43,124 nucleotides of DNA from Shewanella sp. KT0246 (GCF_019654955.1 NZ_BPEV01000038.1:1-43124); one strand, 5' to 3'. Numbered from the stretch's first letter, positions 34,096 to 42,872 are shown. Made by a program: numbers and translations. Notes: generated from the sequence alone by a model not told the origin.

Positions 34096-34127
34096 TCAAT
34101 ATAACTAAGGGCCTTTAGTTATGTTGA
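34096..34127 (+). promoter_or_regulatory. pilA leader hairpin
   Basis: A 14-pair stem (34096-34109 with 34114-34127) with a GGCC tetraloop lies 48 bases before the pilA start. Two of the pairs are G-U and are pairs only in plus-strand RNA. No U run follows, so it is not a typical terminator. An mRNA-stabilising or attenuating leader structure is inferred. Confidence 0.6.
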
Positions 34128-34175
34128 GTTTCACGGATTAGAACAGCCCCGAAGCAACACATAGAGAGATAAAAA

Positions 34176-34517
34176 ATGAAAAGCATCAACCAAATTAAAA
34201 ACGCTAAGGGTTTTACTCTTATTGAATTAATGATCGTAGTAGCGATCATCGGTATTCTTGCAGCAATCGCATTGCCTGCATATCAAGAATATGTAGACAA
34301 AGGTAAAGTAAACTCATGCCTAGGCGAAGCCGCTGCTTTTGAAAAAGCATTTGCAGCAGCAACGATTGCTGAACTTGATACCATTCCTACATTTGTTGCA
34401 AACGCATGTACATCAAGTTCAACTCCATCTGCAGGCGGGGCAACATACCAAACTGGTGTCAGTGGTATTGAAGTAACATGTGTCGCTGCAACAGCTTCTT
34501 GTACGGCAAATACTTAA
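34176..34517 (+). CDS. pilA: Type IV major pilin, short form
   Basis: This is a type IVa prepilin of 113 residues. The leader MKSINQIKNAKG (12 residues) ends in Gly12, the PilD cleavage site. The mature protein starts FTLIELMIVVAIIGILAAIALP, with Phe1 and Glu5, which guide methylation and assembly. The C-terminal head is small for a pilin (usual prepilins are about 130-160 residues). It has four cysteines, in NSCLG, ANACTSS, VTCVA and ASCTANT, so a disulfide-bonded loop at the C-terminus is likely. The head is rich in Ser and Thr and ends in Thr. It starts after an AGAGAG site and is monocistronic with a strong terminator. It lies upstream of pilBCD, separated by a convergent gene. It could be a minor-pilin-like paralogue, but position favours the major pilin. 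Confidence 0.92.
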   Translation: MKSINQIKNAKGFTLIELMIVVAIIGILAAIALPAYQEYVDKGKVNSCLGEAAAFEKAFAAATIAELDTIPTFVANACTSSSTPSAGGATYQTGVSGIEVTCVAATASCTANT

Positions 34518-34542
34518 CATCCAGAGCTACTAACTTTAATAG

Positions 34543-34576
34543 AAAATGCCGCTATTCATAAAATAGCGGCATTTTT
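34543..34576 (+). terminator. Terminator after pilA
   Basis: ATGCCGCTATT pairs with AATAGCGGCAT around a 5-base loop, with flanking A run and T run. It can act on pilA. The convergent ligase gene ends about 120 bases away. Confidence 0.92.
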
Positions 34577-34693
34577 ATAATATGTTTAACCACGACTATC
34601 TCACTTATACAATTCAGTAAAGCTTAATTAAACCCTCTATAATCATTGATAATTTCAACACCATTAACATATCTTATGCTTTCTACAATATGA

Positions 34694-36052
34694 TCAGTAA
34701 CTTATCAAACCATTAATCCATATTCTGGGATACAAAGCGGGTAATAACTCTTCATGTTGGTATGTCATGAGCATAAAGCAACTCATCAGTGACACGAGCA
34801 AGCACAATATTACACGCCACCATATACTCAACTCACCAAGCTTCTTTTGTTCGTGAGAAATTAAAACCGCCAACAGAAATACAAACATAAGCTGCGCATA
34901 AGGCATAACACCTACACCGCTAAATAATGAATAGATAAGACCAGATAAGACGCTGATAATAATTGGCACACTTGAAATATCATTAGAGTGCCTTAAATTT
35001 ACTAATCTTCTATAACAAAAACTACTTACCCAGACAATAGCGACAAAACAGGTTACAGCTCCATATTCATATAATATTTGCATAACTGAATTATGCGGGT
35101 GAGCATTAAATAGAGGCTTTCCTTCAGCCCAAACAAAGCTCATTGGGCCAAAACCCAAAAGTATTTTTTCTGGGATGGCATTTAAAACATAAAGCCATAA
35201 ATCAATCCGCCCAGAACTCCCTGTTCGAATTTGAAAATTAGTGCTGTCCATCAGCCAGTATGGCAGCATGATAATGAACACTAACCAAAAGCTTATACCT
35301 ATAAGCAAGCATTGCATGAATGCACAGAATAATTGGCGCCTCTGCTTAATATGTAAAAAATAAGCAACGAGAGTCACTGATAAAATCAGTGACAATATCG
35401 AGCCTCTAGCCTCAGTTTGTAGCAACACCATCCAATGTAATGAAATTATAACAATCGATATTCTTTTGAACCTTTTTAAAGGTTCATCAAAAAAAGGTAA
35501 GAGTAAAATAGGAATTATCATTACCTGTAATTGATTAAAGAATCTCACATTGACATAACCCGTTACTAAACCATGAATATTAAAAGCTTGCCCGTCCGCA
35601 TAAGAAAAAATTAAAAATAAAATATATTTAAGATATATACACACTGAAAAAAAGAGCATGAATGCATAAAGCCCTTTAAGTAGTACGCTAAACTGGATAG
35701 TTCTGACACAAGAACAAAAAATTACAAAAATAGTAAATAATAGAAGGGTATTAGCAAGTTCAATCCCTCCCCAAAATGGATGTTTACTAGAAAGTGCCGA
35801 TATAATTCCTAGGGTCAAAAAAATGCCAAAGAGTTTGTAGGAGGTATTAGATAGTTTTAAAACTTCAATTTTTTTTACAAAACAAAAGCTACAAGAACAT
35901 AGCCACATCATAGTAATTGTTAAAATACGCTTTAAATCATACTCATTTCCTATGCCGCTTAAACCGATAAATTGAGAAGAAAATACTGTACCAAGCAAAA
36001 TAAATCCAGATATCAAAGCAAACATCACTACTGAATACTGTTTTAAATTCAC
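34694..36052 (-). CDS. O-antigen ligase / pilin oligosaccharyltransferase-like membrane protein (Wzy_C)
   Basis: The 452-residue protein has about 11-12 transmembrane helices. It has a Wzy_C-type core: LLQTEARGSILSLILSV near residues 212-228, and the large periplasmic loop with SSGRIDLWLYVLNAIPEKILLGFG. The conserved histidine motif is AHPHNSVMQILYEYG near 318-332. This family includes WaaL O-antigen ligases and TfpO/PilO/PglL enzymes that attach glycans to pilins. Location between pilA and pilB, convergent to pilA, and length near that of Pseudomonas TfpO (about 460) favour pilin O-glycosylation. The gene is visibly more AT-rich than its neighbours, which suggests acquisition or relaxed composition. 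WaaL or Wzy polymerase functions remain possible. Confidence 0.78.
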   Translation of the reverse strand: MNLKQYSVVMFALISGFILLGTVFSSQFIGLSGIGNEYDLKRILTITMMWLCSCSFCFVKKIEVLKLSNTSYKLFGIFLTLGIISALSSKHPFWGGIELANTLLLFTIFVIFCSCVRTIQFSVLLKGLYAFMLFFSVCIYLKYILFLIFSYADGQAFNIHGLVTGYVNVRFFNQLQVMIIPILLLPFFDEPLKRFKRISIVIISLHWMVLLQTEARGSILSLILSVTLVAYFLHIKQRRQLFCAFMQCLLIGISFWLVFIIMLPYWLMDSTNFQIRTGSSGRIDLWLYVLNAIPEKILLGFGPMSFVWAEGKPLFNAHPHNSVMQILYEYGAVTCFVAIVWVSSFCYRRLVNLRHSNDISSVPIIISVLSGLIYSLFSGVGVMPYAQLMFVFLLAVLISHEQKKLGELSIWWRVILCLLVSLMSCFMLMTYQHEELLPALYPRIWINGLISY

Positions 36053-36363
36053 AGACCAACCTCCATTGGGAACTTTTTATAAACTTGAAGATCTTACTAA
36101 TTACTATTAAAAAGCAGATAAAATATAAAAACAACTTGGTTTCAAAGTTATCCTAATCACCAAGAAAATAGCTTAAAGTTCACCATATGTAGCTAAATAT
36201 CACTCTAAGCAAAACTGTAACACCAGAAGAATAACACATAGAAATTCACAAAGATGGAGCAAGATAGCTATATTCGCACAACCTCATTTACAATTAATGT
36301 TCTACAATGACAAACTTCCGAAAACACGTTATTATTTTATGTCTTGGAAAAACTGGAGACTCC
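36053..36363. other. Divergent intergenic region ligase / pilB
   Basis: This stretch of 311 bases is AT-rich. It must hold the promoters of the ligase gene (minus) and of the pilB-pilC-pilD run (plus). I see no clear dyad, promoter pair or coding frame. A longer in-frame reading of pilB to 36307 exists but is not supported. Confidence 0.5.
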
Positions 36364-38073
36364 ATGCCTTCTACTAGTCTACATTTAGGATTATCGACTC
36401 TTTTTACTCGTAAAGGGATACTTAGCGAAGCGCAATTGTCTTCTGCCATATCAGAGTCGAGAAAGACTAACCGCTCCTTAGTTGGTTCACTTGTTCATTC
36501 TAAAATATTATCTTCACGTGAAATAGCCGAACTATGTTATGAGGAATATGGTACTCCTTTACTTGATTTAAGTGAGTTCGACGTTACTCATATTTCAGAA
36601 GACATACTGAATAAAAAACTGATGGCCAAACACAATTGTTTACCACTATTCAAACGTGGAAATAGACTATACATAGCGACATCAGATCCAACTAACATTA
36701 GTGCTTTAGAAGATTTTCAATTTAGTTTAGGTTTGCATGCTGAAGCGATATTAGTTGAAGATGATAAGTTAAACCTAATACTAGAAAAGTTGATTGAAGA
36801 TGATATTTCAGGTTTAGATTTAGCGGGTGTAGATGAAGAAGCGCTTGCCAATATGGAAGTTGCTGATACGGAGCGCCATGACGAACCAGCAGGTGAAAGT
36901 AGTGATGATGCCCCCATTGTTATTTATATTAATAAAATACTCACTGATGCCATCCGTAAAGGTGCCTCTGACTTACATTTTGAGCCTTACGAAAAACGTT
37001 ATCGAATCCGTTTCCGTATCGACGGCATTTTACACGAAGTATCAGAGCCTCCTGTCAATTTATCAAATCGTATTTCTGCTCGCTTAAAAGTCATGTCAAA
37101 GTTAGACATTGCAGAACGCCGAGTCCCCCAAGATGGTCGTATTAAAATGAAACTGTCGCGGACAAAATCAATTGATTTTCGTGTCAGTACCTTGCCCACG
37201 ATTTGGGGCGAAAAAATAGTAATGCGTATATTGGATTCATCATCTGCGCAATTAGGCATTGAAAAGCTCGGTTATGAAGACGACCAGCGTTTACTTTATG
37301 AAGAGATGCTAGCAAAACCTCAAGGGATGATTCTAGTAACAGGTCCTACTGGTTCAGGTAAAACAGTCTCGTTATACACAGGCCTTAATATTCTCAATAC
37401 TGAAGAGCGTAATATTTCAACTGCCGAAGACCCTGTAGAGATTAACCTAGAAGGTGTTAACCAAGTTCATATTAACTTAAAAGCAGGCTTAACCTTCGCA
37501 TCTGCCCTGAGATCTTTTTTACGCCAAGATCCTGATGTAGTCATGGTAGGTGAAATTCGAGATCTAGAAACGGCAGAGATAGCAATTAAAGCCGCCCAAA
37601 CAGGTCACTTAGTATTATCAACCCTACATACTAATTCGGCAGCCGAAACCCTAACTCGCTTAATCAACATGGGCGTACCGGGTTATAACATTGCAAGCTC
37701 AGTGAATTTAATTATTGCTCAACGTCTTGCCCGCCGCTTATGTCCTGAATGCAAGTCGCCTGAAGATGTCCCTATAGAAGAACTGCAACGACTTGGCTTT
37801 ACTCAAGATATGATTAATACTGGATTCACTGTATATAAACCGGTGGGTTGCGAGCATTGTTCTGGTGGTTATAAAGGGCGGGTCGGTATTTATGAAGTGA
37901 TGAGAATGACCGATGAAATATCCAGAACTATTATGGAAGGCGGCAACTCATTACAGATTGCACAGCAAGCTAAAACAAGTGGTATGCGAGACTTAAGGTT
38001 ATCCGGCCTCTTAAAAGTGACTCATGGCATTACCAGTATCGCAGAAGTAAACCGTGTAACCAGCTTTGGATAA
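36364..38073 (+). CDS. pilB: Type IV pilus extension ATPase PilB
   Basis: PilB is the cytoplasmic hexameric ATPase that powers pilus assembly. The start at 36364 (MPSTSLHLGLSTLFTRKG) gives 569 residues, normal for PilB, and has a GGAG site 5 bases upstream; 19 extra upstream residues are rejected. The N-terminal GspE/MshEN domain covers about 10-150. Walker A is GPTGSGKT at 327-334. The Asp box is ERNISTAEDPVEINLEGVNQ, Walker B is DPDVVMVGEIRD, and the His box is TGHLVLSTLHTN. The zinc-binding cysteine tetrad is C460, C463, C496 and C499. It is first in pilB-pilC-pilD, 74 bases from pilC. Confidence 0.97.
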   Translation: MPSTSLHLGLSTLFTRKGILSEAQLSSAISESRKTNRSLVGSLVHSKILSSREIAELCYEEYGTPLLDLSEFDVTHISEDILNKKLMAKHNCLPLFKRGNRLYIATSDPTNISALEDFQFSLGLHAEAILVEDDKLNLILEKLIEDDISGLDLAGVDEEALANMEVADTERHDEPAGESSDDAPIVIYINKILTDAIRKGASDLHFEPYEKRYRIRFRIDGILHEVSEPPVNLSNRISARLKVMSKLDIAERRVPQDGRIKMKLSRTKSIDFRVSTLPTIWGEKIVMRILDSSSAQLGIEKLGYEDDQRLLYEEMLAKPQGMILVTGPTGSGKTVSLYTGLNILNTEERNISTAEDPVEINLEGVNQVHINLKAGLTFASALRSFLRQDPDVVMVGEIRDLETAEIAIKAAQTGHLVLSTLHTNSAAETLTRLINMGVPGYNIASSVNLIIAQRLARRLCPECKSPEDVPIEELQRLGFTQDMINTGFTVYKPVGCEHCSGGYKGRVGIYEVMRMTDEISRTIMEGGNSLQIAQQAKTSGMRDLRLSGLLKVTHGITSIAEVNRVTSFG

Positions 38074-38147
38074 ATATAATATAATTTAAATTAAAGTATT
38101 GATAATATTGCTTTATTGCACATAAAAAATAAAAAAGGATTTGCTTT

Positions 38148-39425
38148 ATGGCAACTGCATCGGCAAGAAGAAAGCCAAAAACCAGTAAAAGCGCAAAAAA
38201 AAATTCTAAGCTCCAACCCAAGGTTTTTACCTTTGAATGGAAAGGGGTCAACCGTGATGGGCAAAGAACTTCAGGAGAACTACGAGGGGCGTCCATTGCT
38301 GAAATTAGAGGTGTCTTAAAAGCTCAAGGTGTGACACCGAAAGGGGTTCGTAAAAAAGCAACACCTCTGTTTAAATCTGAAAAAAAAATTACCGCAATGG
38401 ATATTGCGATGATTACCCGTCAAATATCAACAATGCTTTCAGCAGGTGTACCTTTAGTCACAACAATAGAACTTTTAGGTCGAGGCCACGAAAAAGCCAA
38501 AGTGAGAGAGCTTCTTGCAGGAATCCTTACAGATGTGCAATCAGGTATTCCATTATCTGATGCCCTAAGGCCACATAGACAATATTTTGATGATTTATAT
38601 GTTGACTTAGTTGCAGCGGGCGAACATTCAGGCTCTTTGGATGCAGTTTTTGATAGAATTGCAACTTATAGAGAAAAAGCTGAATCTCTCAAATCAAAAA
38701 TTAAAAAAGCATTATTTTACCCTGCTGCAGTCGTTGTTGTCGCTATTGCAGTTACAGTCCTGTTGTTACTGTTTGTTGTACCTCAATTTGAACAAATTTT
38801 TGCTGGTTTCGGAGCCGAGCTTCCAGCTTTTACCCAAGTCGTAGTCAATTTGTCTCGCTGGTTGCAAGCATCTTGGTATTTTTTTGTCATTGCGATAGTG
38901 ATTTCAGTCTGGGCATTTAGACGAGCCCACTTAAACTCACAAGCCTTTAGAGATAGAGTCGATGAGCTTATATTAAAAATACCAGTTATAGGAAACATAT
39001 TGCACAAAGCAGCAATGGCACGCTTTGCTAGAACTTTAGCAACAACGTTTTCAGCAGGTGTTCCCTTGATAGATGGCCTTGAGTCAGCTGCTGGCGCTTC
39101 AGGTAATGCTGTATACAAAAAGGCCTTATTAAAGGTTCGTCAAGAAGTGATGTCAGGGATGCAAATGAATGTCGCCATGCGAACTACCGGCTTATTTCCT
39201 GATATGTTAGTCCAAATGGTGATGATTGGTGAAGAATCAGGTGGATTAGATGATATGCTCAACAAGGTCGCCAATATTTATGAAATGCAGGTAGATGATG
39301 CAGTAGATGGGTTATCAAGCCTCATTGAACCCATCATGATGGTTGTGATTGGTACTCTAGTAGGTGGTTTAATTGTGGCCATGTATTTACCTATTTTCCA
39401 AATGGGTAATATTGTTGGTGGATAA
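38148..39425 (+). CDS. pilC: Type IV pilus inner-membrane platform protein PilC
   Basis: PilC is the polytopic platform that PilB turns to add pilin subunits. It has 425 residues, slightly longer than usual (about 405-410), owing to a basic N-terminal extension (MATASARRKPKTSKSAKKNS). Two GspF/T2SSF domains are seen. The first begins MDIAMITRQISTMLSAGVPLV near residue 85, and the second MARFARTLATTFSAGVPLIDGLE near 287. Transmembrane helices lie near 185-210, 230-255 and 390-415. The ATG at 38148 has an AAGGA site. It lies in the operon between pilB and pilD. Confidence 0.96.
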   Translation: MATASARRKPKTSKSAKKNSKLQPKVFTFEWKGVNRDGQRTSGELRGASIAEIRGVLKAQGVTPKGVRKKATPLFKSEKKITAMDIAMITRQISTMLSAGVPLVTTIELLGRGHEKAKVRELLAGILTDVQSGIPLSDALRPHRQYFDDLYVDLVAAGEHSGSLDAVFDRIATYREKAESLKSKIKKALFYPAAVVVVAIAVTVLLLLFVVPQFEQIFAGFGAELPAFTQVVVNLSRWLQASWYFFVIAIVISVWAFRRAHLNSQAFRDRVDELILKIPVIGNILHKAAMARFARTLATTFSAGVPLIDGLESAAGASGNAVYKKALLKVRQEVMSGMQMNVAMRTTGLFPDMLVQMVMIGEESGGLDDMLNKVANIYEMQVDDAVDGLSSLIEPIMMVVIGTLVGGLIVAMYLPIFQMGNIVGG

Positions 39426-39458
39426 CAACCAGCAAAAATAAGAAATTAAAAGAATAAT

Positions 39459-40388
39459 ATGAATGATTTTTTAACTATTTTTATTGAATCCATGAGCCAA
39501 TCACCTTGGCTCTTTATTTCAATTAGCTTTATTTTTGCAGCCATTATTGGTAGCTTTTTAAACGTCGTCATTCACCGTTTTCCTGTGATGATGAAGCGTG
39601 AATGGCAAAGTGAATGTAATTATTACTTGTCTGAATACCACCCAGACATAGTCAAAGAAGTCGGCGAGAAACGCCTTAACAAACCCATTGATAGCTACCC
39701 TCAAAAGTACAATTTAGTGGTGCCAGGTTCAGCATGCCCGAAATGCAAAACAGACATTAAACCTTGGCATAACTTACCCATTATTGGTTGGTTAATGCTC
39801 GGTGGTAAGTGTGCAAGTTGTAAAACATCAATTAGCGCTAGATACCCGATTTTTGAATTAATTACCGGTCTTTTAATAGCAACTTTAGCTTGGCACTTTG
39901 GCCCCACATGGCAATTTCTTTATGCATCAATTCTAACCTTTGTTTTAATAGCCCTTACAGGTATTGATTTAGATGAAATGCTGCTGCCAGATCAATTAAC
40001 CTTACCCATATTATGGTTAGGTCTAATTATTAATCTAAAAGGTGTTTATGCGAGCCCAACAGATGCTGTTATTGGTGGTGCTGCAGGTTATTTGAGCCTT
40101 TGGTCGGTGTTTTGGCTATTCAAACTCGCGACAGGCAAAGAAGGCATGGGCTATGGCGACTTTAAACTGCTTGCAGTATTTGGTGCATGGTTAGGTTGGC
40201 AATTCCTTCCTTTAATTATTTTACTTTCATCATTGGTAGGTGCTGTTATTGGCATTTCAATGATGATAAGCAAGAAAATCACCAGAGAAAACCCAATTCC
40301 ATTCGGTCCTTATATTGCCATCGCAGGATGGGTTGCCCTTGTATGGGGACAGGATATTATCAACTGGTATCTAGGTACATTCATATAG
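39459..40388 (+). CDS. pilD: Prepilin peptidase / N-methyltransferase PilD
   Basis: PilD is a bifunctional inner-membrane aspartic protease. It cleaves prepilin and pseudopilin leaders and methylates the new N-terminal Phe. It has 309 residues. The cytoplasmic zinc-binding loop has C93, C96, C118 and C121 (CPKC and CASC), and the catalytic aspartates are D170 (GIDLDEMLLPDQL) and D234 (GMGYGDFKLL). Seven to eight hydrophobic helices are visible, the first near residues 17-35 (LFISISFIFAAIIGSFLN). An insert rich in charged residues near 45-85 precedes the zinc loop, as in gammaproteobacterial PilD. The coaE start lies 1 base after the stop, so translation is coupled. Confidence 0.97.
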   Translation: MNDFLTIFIESMSQSPWLFISISFIFAAIIGSFLNVVIHRFPVMMKREWQSECNYYLSEYHPDIVKEVGEKRLNKPIDSYPQKYNLVVPGSACPKCKTDIKPWHNLPIIGWLMLGGKCASCKTSISARYPIFELITGLLIATLAWHFGPTWQFLYASILTFVLIALTGIDLDEMLLPDQLTLPILWLGLIINLKGVYASPTDAVIGGAAGYLSLWSVFWLFKLATGKEGMGYGDFKLLAVFGAWLGWQFLPLIILLSSLVGAVIGISMMISKKITRENPIPFGPYIAIAGWVALVWGQDIINWYLGTFI

Positions 40389-40389
40389 T

Positions 40390-40995
40390 ATGGCTGATTT
40401 CATCGTTGGCCTTACTGGCGGAATTGGCTCAGGTAAAACTACTGTTGCTAATTTGTTCCTAGATTTCGGAATAGAACTGGTTGATGCGGATATCATCGCT
40501 CGAGAAGCTGTTGCAAAAGGCTCTCAGGGACTCTGTGAAATTAAAAAGCACTTCGGCTCTGAGGTATTAGACAGCAATGGGTTATTAGATAGAGCAAAGT
40601 TACGCTCAAGAGTGTTTGATAATGAAAAAGAAAGACAATGGCTCAATAACTTACTGCACCCTTTAATTCGCAATCATATGCTCAAAGCTGTAGAAGATGC
40701 TAAATCTCCGTATGTTATTATGATTGTTCCCTTGCTTTTTGAGAACGGGTTAGATAGTTTGGTCAATACGACTTTAGTGGTGGATATTCCACCACATGAA
40801 CAGATAACTAGAACAGCAAAACGAGATGGGGTAACTTCAACAGAAGTTGAAAAAATTCTAAATCGTCAGATAAGTAGAGAATTGAGACTTACTAAGGCTG
40901 ATACAGTCTTAGACAATACCTTACCTCCCGAAGAATTACGAAAAACTGTTCAGTTATTACATTTGAAGTATTTAGCTCAAGCATCATCAGCATAG
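40390..40995 (+). CDS. coaE: Dephospho-CoA kinase
   Basis: CoaE phosphorylates the 3'-hydroxyl of dephospho-CoA in the last step of CoA synthesis. It has 201 residues. The P-loop GGIGSGKTTVA lies at 10-20 with Lys16, and the DADIIAREAV segment (about 33-42) and the CoA-domain helix VNTTLVVDIPPHEQITRTAKRDG are typical. The QISRELRLTKADTVLDN block forms the C-terminal signature. It starts 1 base after the pilD stop and precedes zapD by 9 bases. The pilD-coaE-zapD-yacG order is common in gammaproteobacteria. Confidence 0.96.
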   Translation: MADFIVGLTGGIGSGKTTVANLFLDFGIELVDADIIAREAVAKGSQGLCEIKKHFGSEVLDSNGLLDRAKLRSRVFDNEKERQWLNNLLHPLIRNHMLKAVEDAKSPYVIMIVPLLFENGLDSLVNTTLVVDIPPHEQITRTAKRDGVTSTEVEKILNRQISRELRLTKADTVLDNTLPPEELRKTVQLLHLKYLAQASSA

Positions 40996-41004
40996 ATAAA
41001 AACA

Positions 41005-41742
41005 ATGAATAACGATTTAATATATGAACAGCCGTTAAATGAAAAAACCAGAAGTTATCTGCGACTTGAATATTTGGCTGATCAATTAAATCTCCATCTT
41101 GATACCGATTATCAGCATCATTGTTTTTACCCACTTTTTTCATTAGCTGAATTAACAGACAGATGTGACTACCGAACTGATATTCTAAAGGATATTGACA
41201 AACAATTAGTCATCTTAGCTAAATGGCATGCTTTGCCCCATGTAGATAAATCGCAAATACAAAACATAATCGATCAACTCAACGCATCAAAAGCCCCATT
41301 ACAAACAAATGAACGCATAGGCTGCCGCCTAAAACAAGATCGTTTTATTGCCGCACTCAAACAACGATTTGGTATGCCAGGAGCTTGTTGTAATTTTGAC
41401 TTACCTCAGCTGCATTATTGGCTAGCAAAGCCATGGCAAGAAAGGCAGTTAGATCTAAATAGCTGGATTGAGAATTTTTTACCAATCCTTAAGCCAATAA
41501 AATTACTGCTTGAACTCACAAGAAGTACCGCAGAATTTAGAACTGCAGAAGCACAACAAGGGTTTTTTCAGGGGAACAGCCCACAAACGTTATCTTTGAT
41601 TAGAGTTCAAATCGATCACACTCAAGATTGTTACCCAACTATTAGCGGCCATAAAAACAGATATGCTATCCACTTCGTTGATTTCGAAAACCAAAAACAT
41701 ACAGATAAATTAGTTAAATTCAAACTAGCTACTTGTAACTAA
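41005..41742 (+). CDS. zapD: Cell division protein ZapD (YacF)
   Basis: ZapD crosslinks FtsZ protofilaments and strengthens the Z ring. This 245-residue soluble protein fits the family (E. coli 247). The N-terminal helical domain starts NNDLIYEQPLNEKTRSYLRLEYLADQL (about 2-28), and the beta-rich domain begins near residue 115. FDLPQLHYWLAKPWQERQLDL near 131-151 is the conserved central block. The C-terminus has RIQIDHTQDCYPTISGHKNRYAIHF-like residues (VQIDHTQDCYPTISGHKNR). It begins 9 bases after coaE and ends 40 bases before yacG. Confidence 0.95.
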   Translation: MNNDLIYEQPLNEKTRSYLRLEYLADQLNLHLDTDYQHHCFYPLFSLAELTDRCDYRTDILKDIDKQLVILAKWHALPHVDKSQIQNIIDQLNASKAPLQTNERIGCRLKQDRFIAALKQRFGMPGACCNFDLPQLHYWLAKPWQERQLDLNSWIENFLPILKPIKLLLELTRSTAEFRTAEAQQGFFQGNSPQTLSLIRVQIDHTQDCYPTISGHKNRYAIHFVDFENQKHTDKLVKFKLATCN

Positions 41743-41782
41743 ATTCATTAGGATCTCACTATATTAATTAGCGAGATGACTT

Positions 41783-41992
41783 ATGCCTATTTCTGTAAAA
41801 TGTCCTATATGCCAAATTGACGTTCTTTGGGAGCCGCAATCGAAGTTCAAACCTTTTTGCAGCGAGCGCTGTAAAATGATTGATCTTGGCGATTGGGCAA
41901 GTGAGAAACACGCTATTCCAGTAAAACCTGAATTTGATCATGAAACTTTAGATACAGAAGGTTTTGATGAAGGTGACTTTTTTAAACACTAA
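41783..41992 (+). CDS. yacG: DNA gyrase inhibitor YacG (zinc ribbon)
   Basis: This 69-residue zinc-ribbon protein binds GyrB and inhibits its DNA binding in E. coli. Zinc ligands are C7, C10, C26 and C30 (VKCPICQIDV and PFCSERCKMIDLGDWASE). The IDLGDWASEKHAIP block is the family hallmark, and an acidic tail follows. The start at 41783 has a GCGAGATGA-type site. It lies between zapD and mutT in one operon. Confidence 0.95.
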   Translation: MPISVKCPICQIDVLWEPQSKFKPFCSERCKMIDLGDWASEKHAIPVKPEFDHETLDTEGFDEGDFFKH

Positions 41993-42006
41993 GTTGAGCA
42001 AATGAA

Positions 42007-42402
42007 ATGAAAAGAATACATGTCGCTGTTGGCATTATTATAAATAATGAACAACAAATACTGTTAGCTAAGCGCCATGAACACCTTCACCAAGGTGGCA
42101 AATGGGAATTTCCTGGTGGTAAGGTGGAAATAGATGAAACGGTTTCACAAGCGCTTATAAGAGAGCTTAAAGAAGAAGTTGATTTAGACGTAGAATCTAC
42201 AAAACCCTTCATGGATATCTCTCATAATTACCCAGACAAACATGTCCTACTGGATATTCACCTTGTTACCAACTTTAAAGGTGCTGGACAGGGTTTAGAA
42301 GGACAAATAATCCAATGGGTAAATAGTGAAGAATTAGGAACATTCGATTTTCCCGACGCAAACTTACCTATACTAGATAAGATAAAACAGCTGAAGCTTT
42401 AA
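42007..42402 (+). CDS. mutT: 8-oxo-dGTP diphosphatase MutT (Nudix)
   Basis: MutT removes oxidised guanine nucleotides from the pool and so prevents A-to-C transversions. It has 131 residues, close to E. coli MutT (129). The Nudix box runs 38-60 with G38, E44, R52, E53, E56 and E57 all in place. The Gly expected at position 59 is Asp (EEVDL where most have EEVGx). The surrounding sequence HEHLHQGGKWEFPGGK is typical of MutT. It starts 14 bases after the yacG stop. It is the last gene of the operon; no strong terminator follows closely. Confidence 0.93.
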   Translation: MKRIHVAVGIIINNEQQILLAKRHEHLHQGGKWEFPGGKVEIDETVSQALIRELKEEVDLDVESTKPFMDISHNYPDKHVLLDIHLVTNFKGAGQGLEGQIIQWVNSEELGTFDFPDANLPILDKIKQLKL

Positions 42403-42762
42403 ATACGAACTATCCCAAAACTTAAGTGGTGAGCTGTAAGTTCATCACTGTCGAATAACACTAGTAGACCGTTTTTTATTAACAACCTTCAGAGCTAACA
42501 GACAGCTAATCATCCAAAACCTCAAGATACAAGTGGCATAGTTATAAAGGCACAACTATCCTACCTTAAACATTGCTTAGTGCTTATCCCATTTCTACCG
42601 TGGTAAAGTTACCTACATGACGACAGCTATTATTCGCCACTTGTCTATCAGATTTGATTCTTCAATCCCTAAAGTACAGATTCTAAAACGCCCATATAAA
42701 TAAACTTAGTGCTATATTCCACCTATAGAAATTTTTACTGAAAATAAAACTATCTGATCTCA

Positions 42763-42818
42763 CTTAAAAGAAATTAGGCGCTTGCATTCGCGTATCAATC
42801 ACACTGTCTTTCGCGGCA
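42763..42818 (-). pseudogene. Degenerate 5S rRNA remnant (second decay copy)
   Basis: Its 3' flank (42763-42784) matches the 5S end and post-5S flank seen at 43055-43080. Next to it lies the element TATCAATCACACTGTCT (42793-42809), shared with the first decay copy. The 5S helix sequence between these parts is almost gone, and 6-bp direct repeats TTCGCG flank the element. No terminator remains downstream of it. Confidence 0.65.
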
Positions 42819-42841
42819 CTAATTCTTACTCGATATATACG

Positions 42842-42872
42842 AAAAAAGCCCTGACTGTTAAGCCAGGGCTTT
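42842..42872 (-). terminator. Terminator after first decayed 5S copy
   Basis: AAAGCCCTG pairs with CAGGGCTTT around a 10-base loop. On the minus strand a six-U run follows (poly-A at 42842-42847). It is related in position to, but different in stem sequence from, the terminator at 43015-43045. Confidence 0.85.

Larger units (their letters stand above)
33122..34175. other. Long AT-rich region between nadC and pilA
   Basis: This stretch of 1054 bases has no supportable gene. It contains the nadC terminator, a 4-copy 8-bp tandem repeat (33386-33417), and a 7-bp perfect hairpin with loop AAAACCA (33586-33606). The pilA leader hairpin (34096-34127) lies near the right end. A convincing sigma-54 promoter, usual for pilA, was not found; the nearest match is poor. 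I checked for tRNA cloverleaves and saw none. Confidence 0.5.

Noticed and set aside
33122..34175. tRNA or CRISPR array in the long gap before pilA
   Set aside because: No cloverleaf, CCA-adjacent acceptor stem or regularly spaced repeat is visible; the 8-bp tandem repeat has no spacers.
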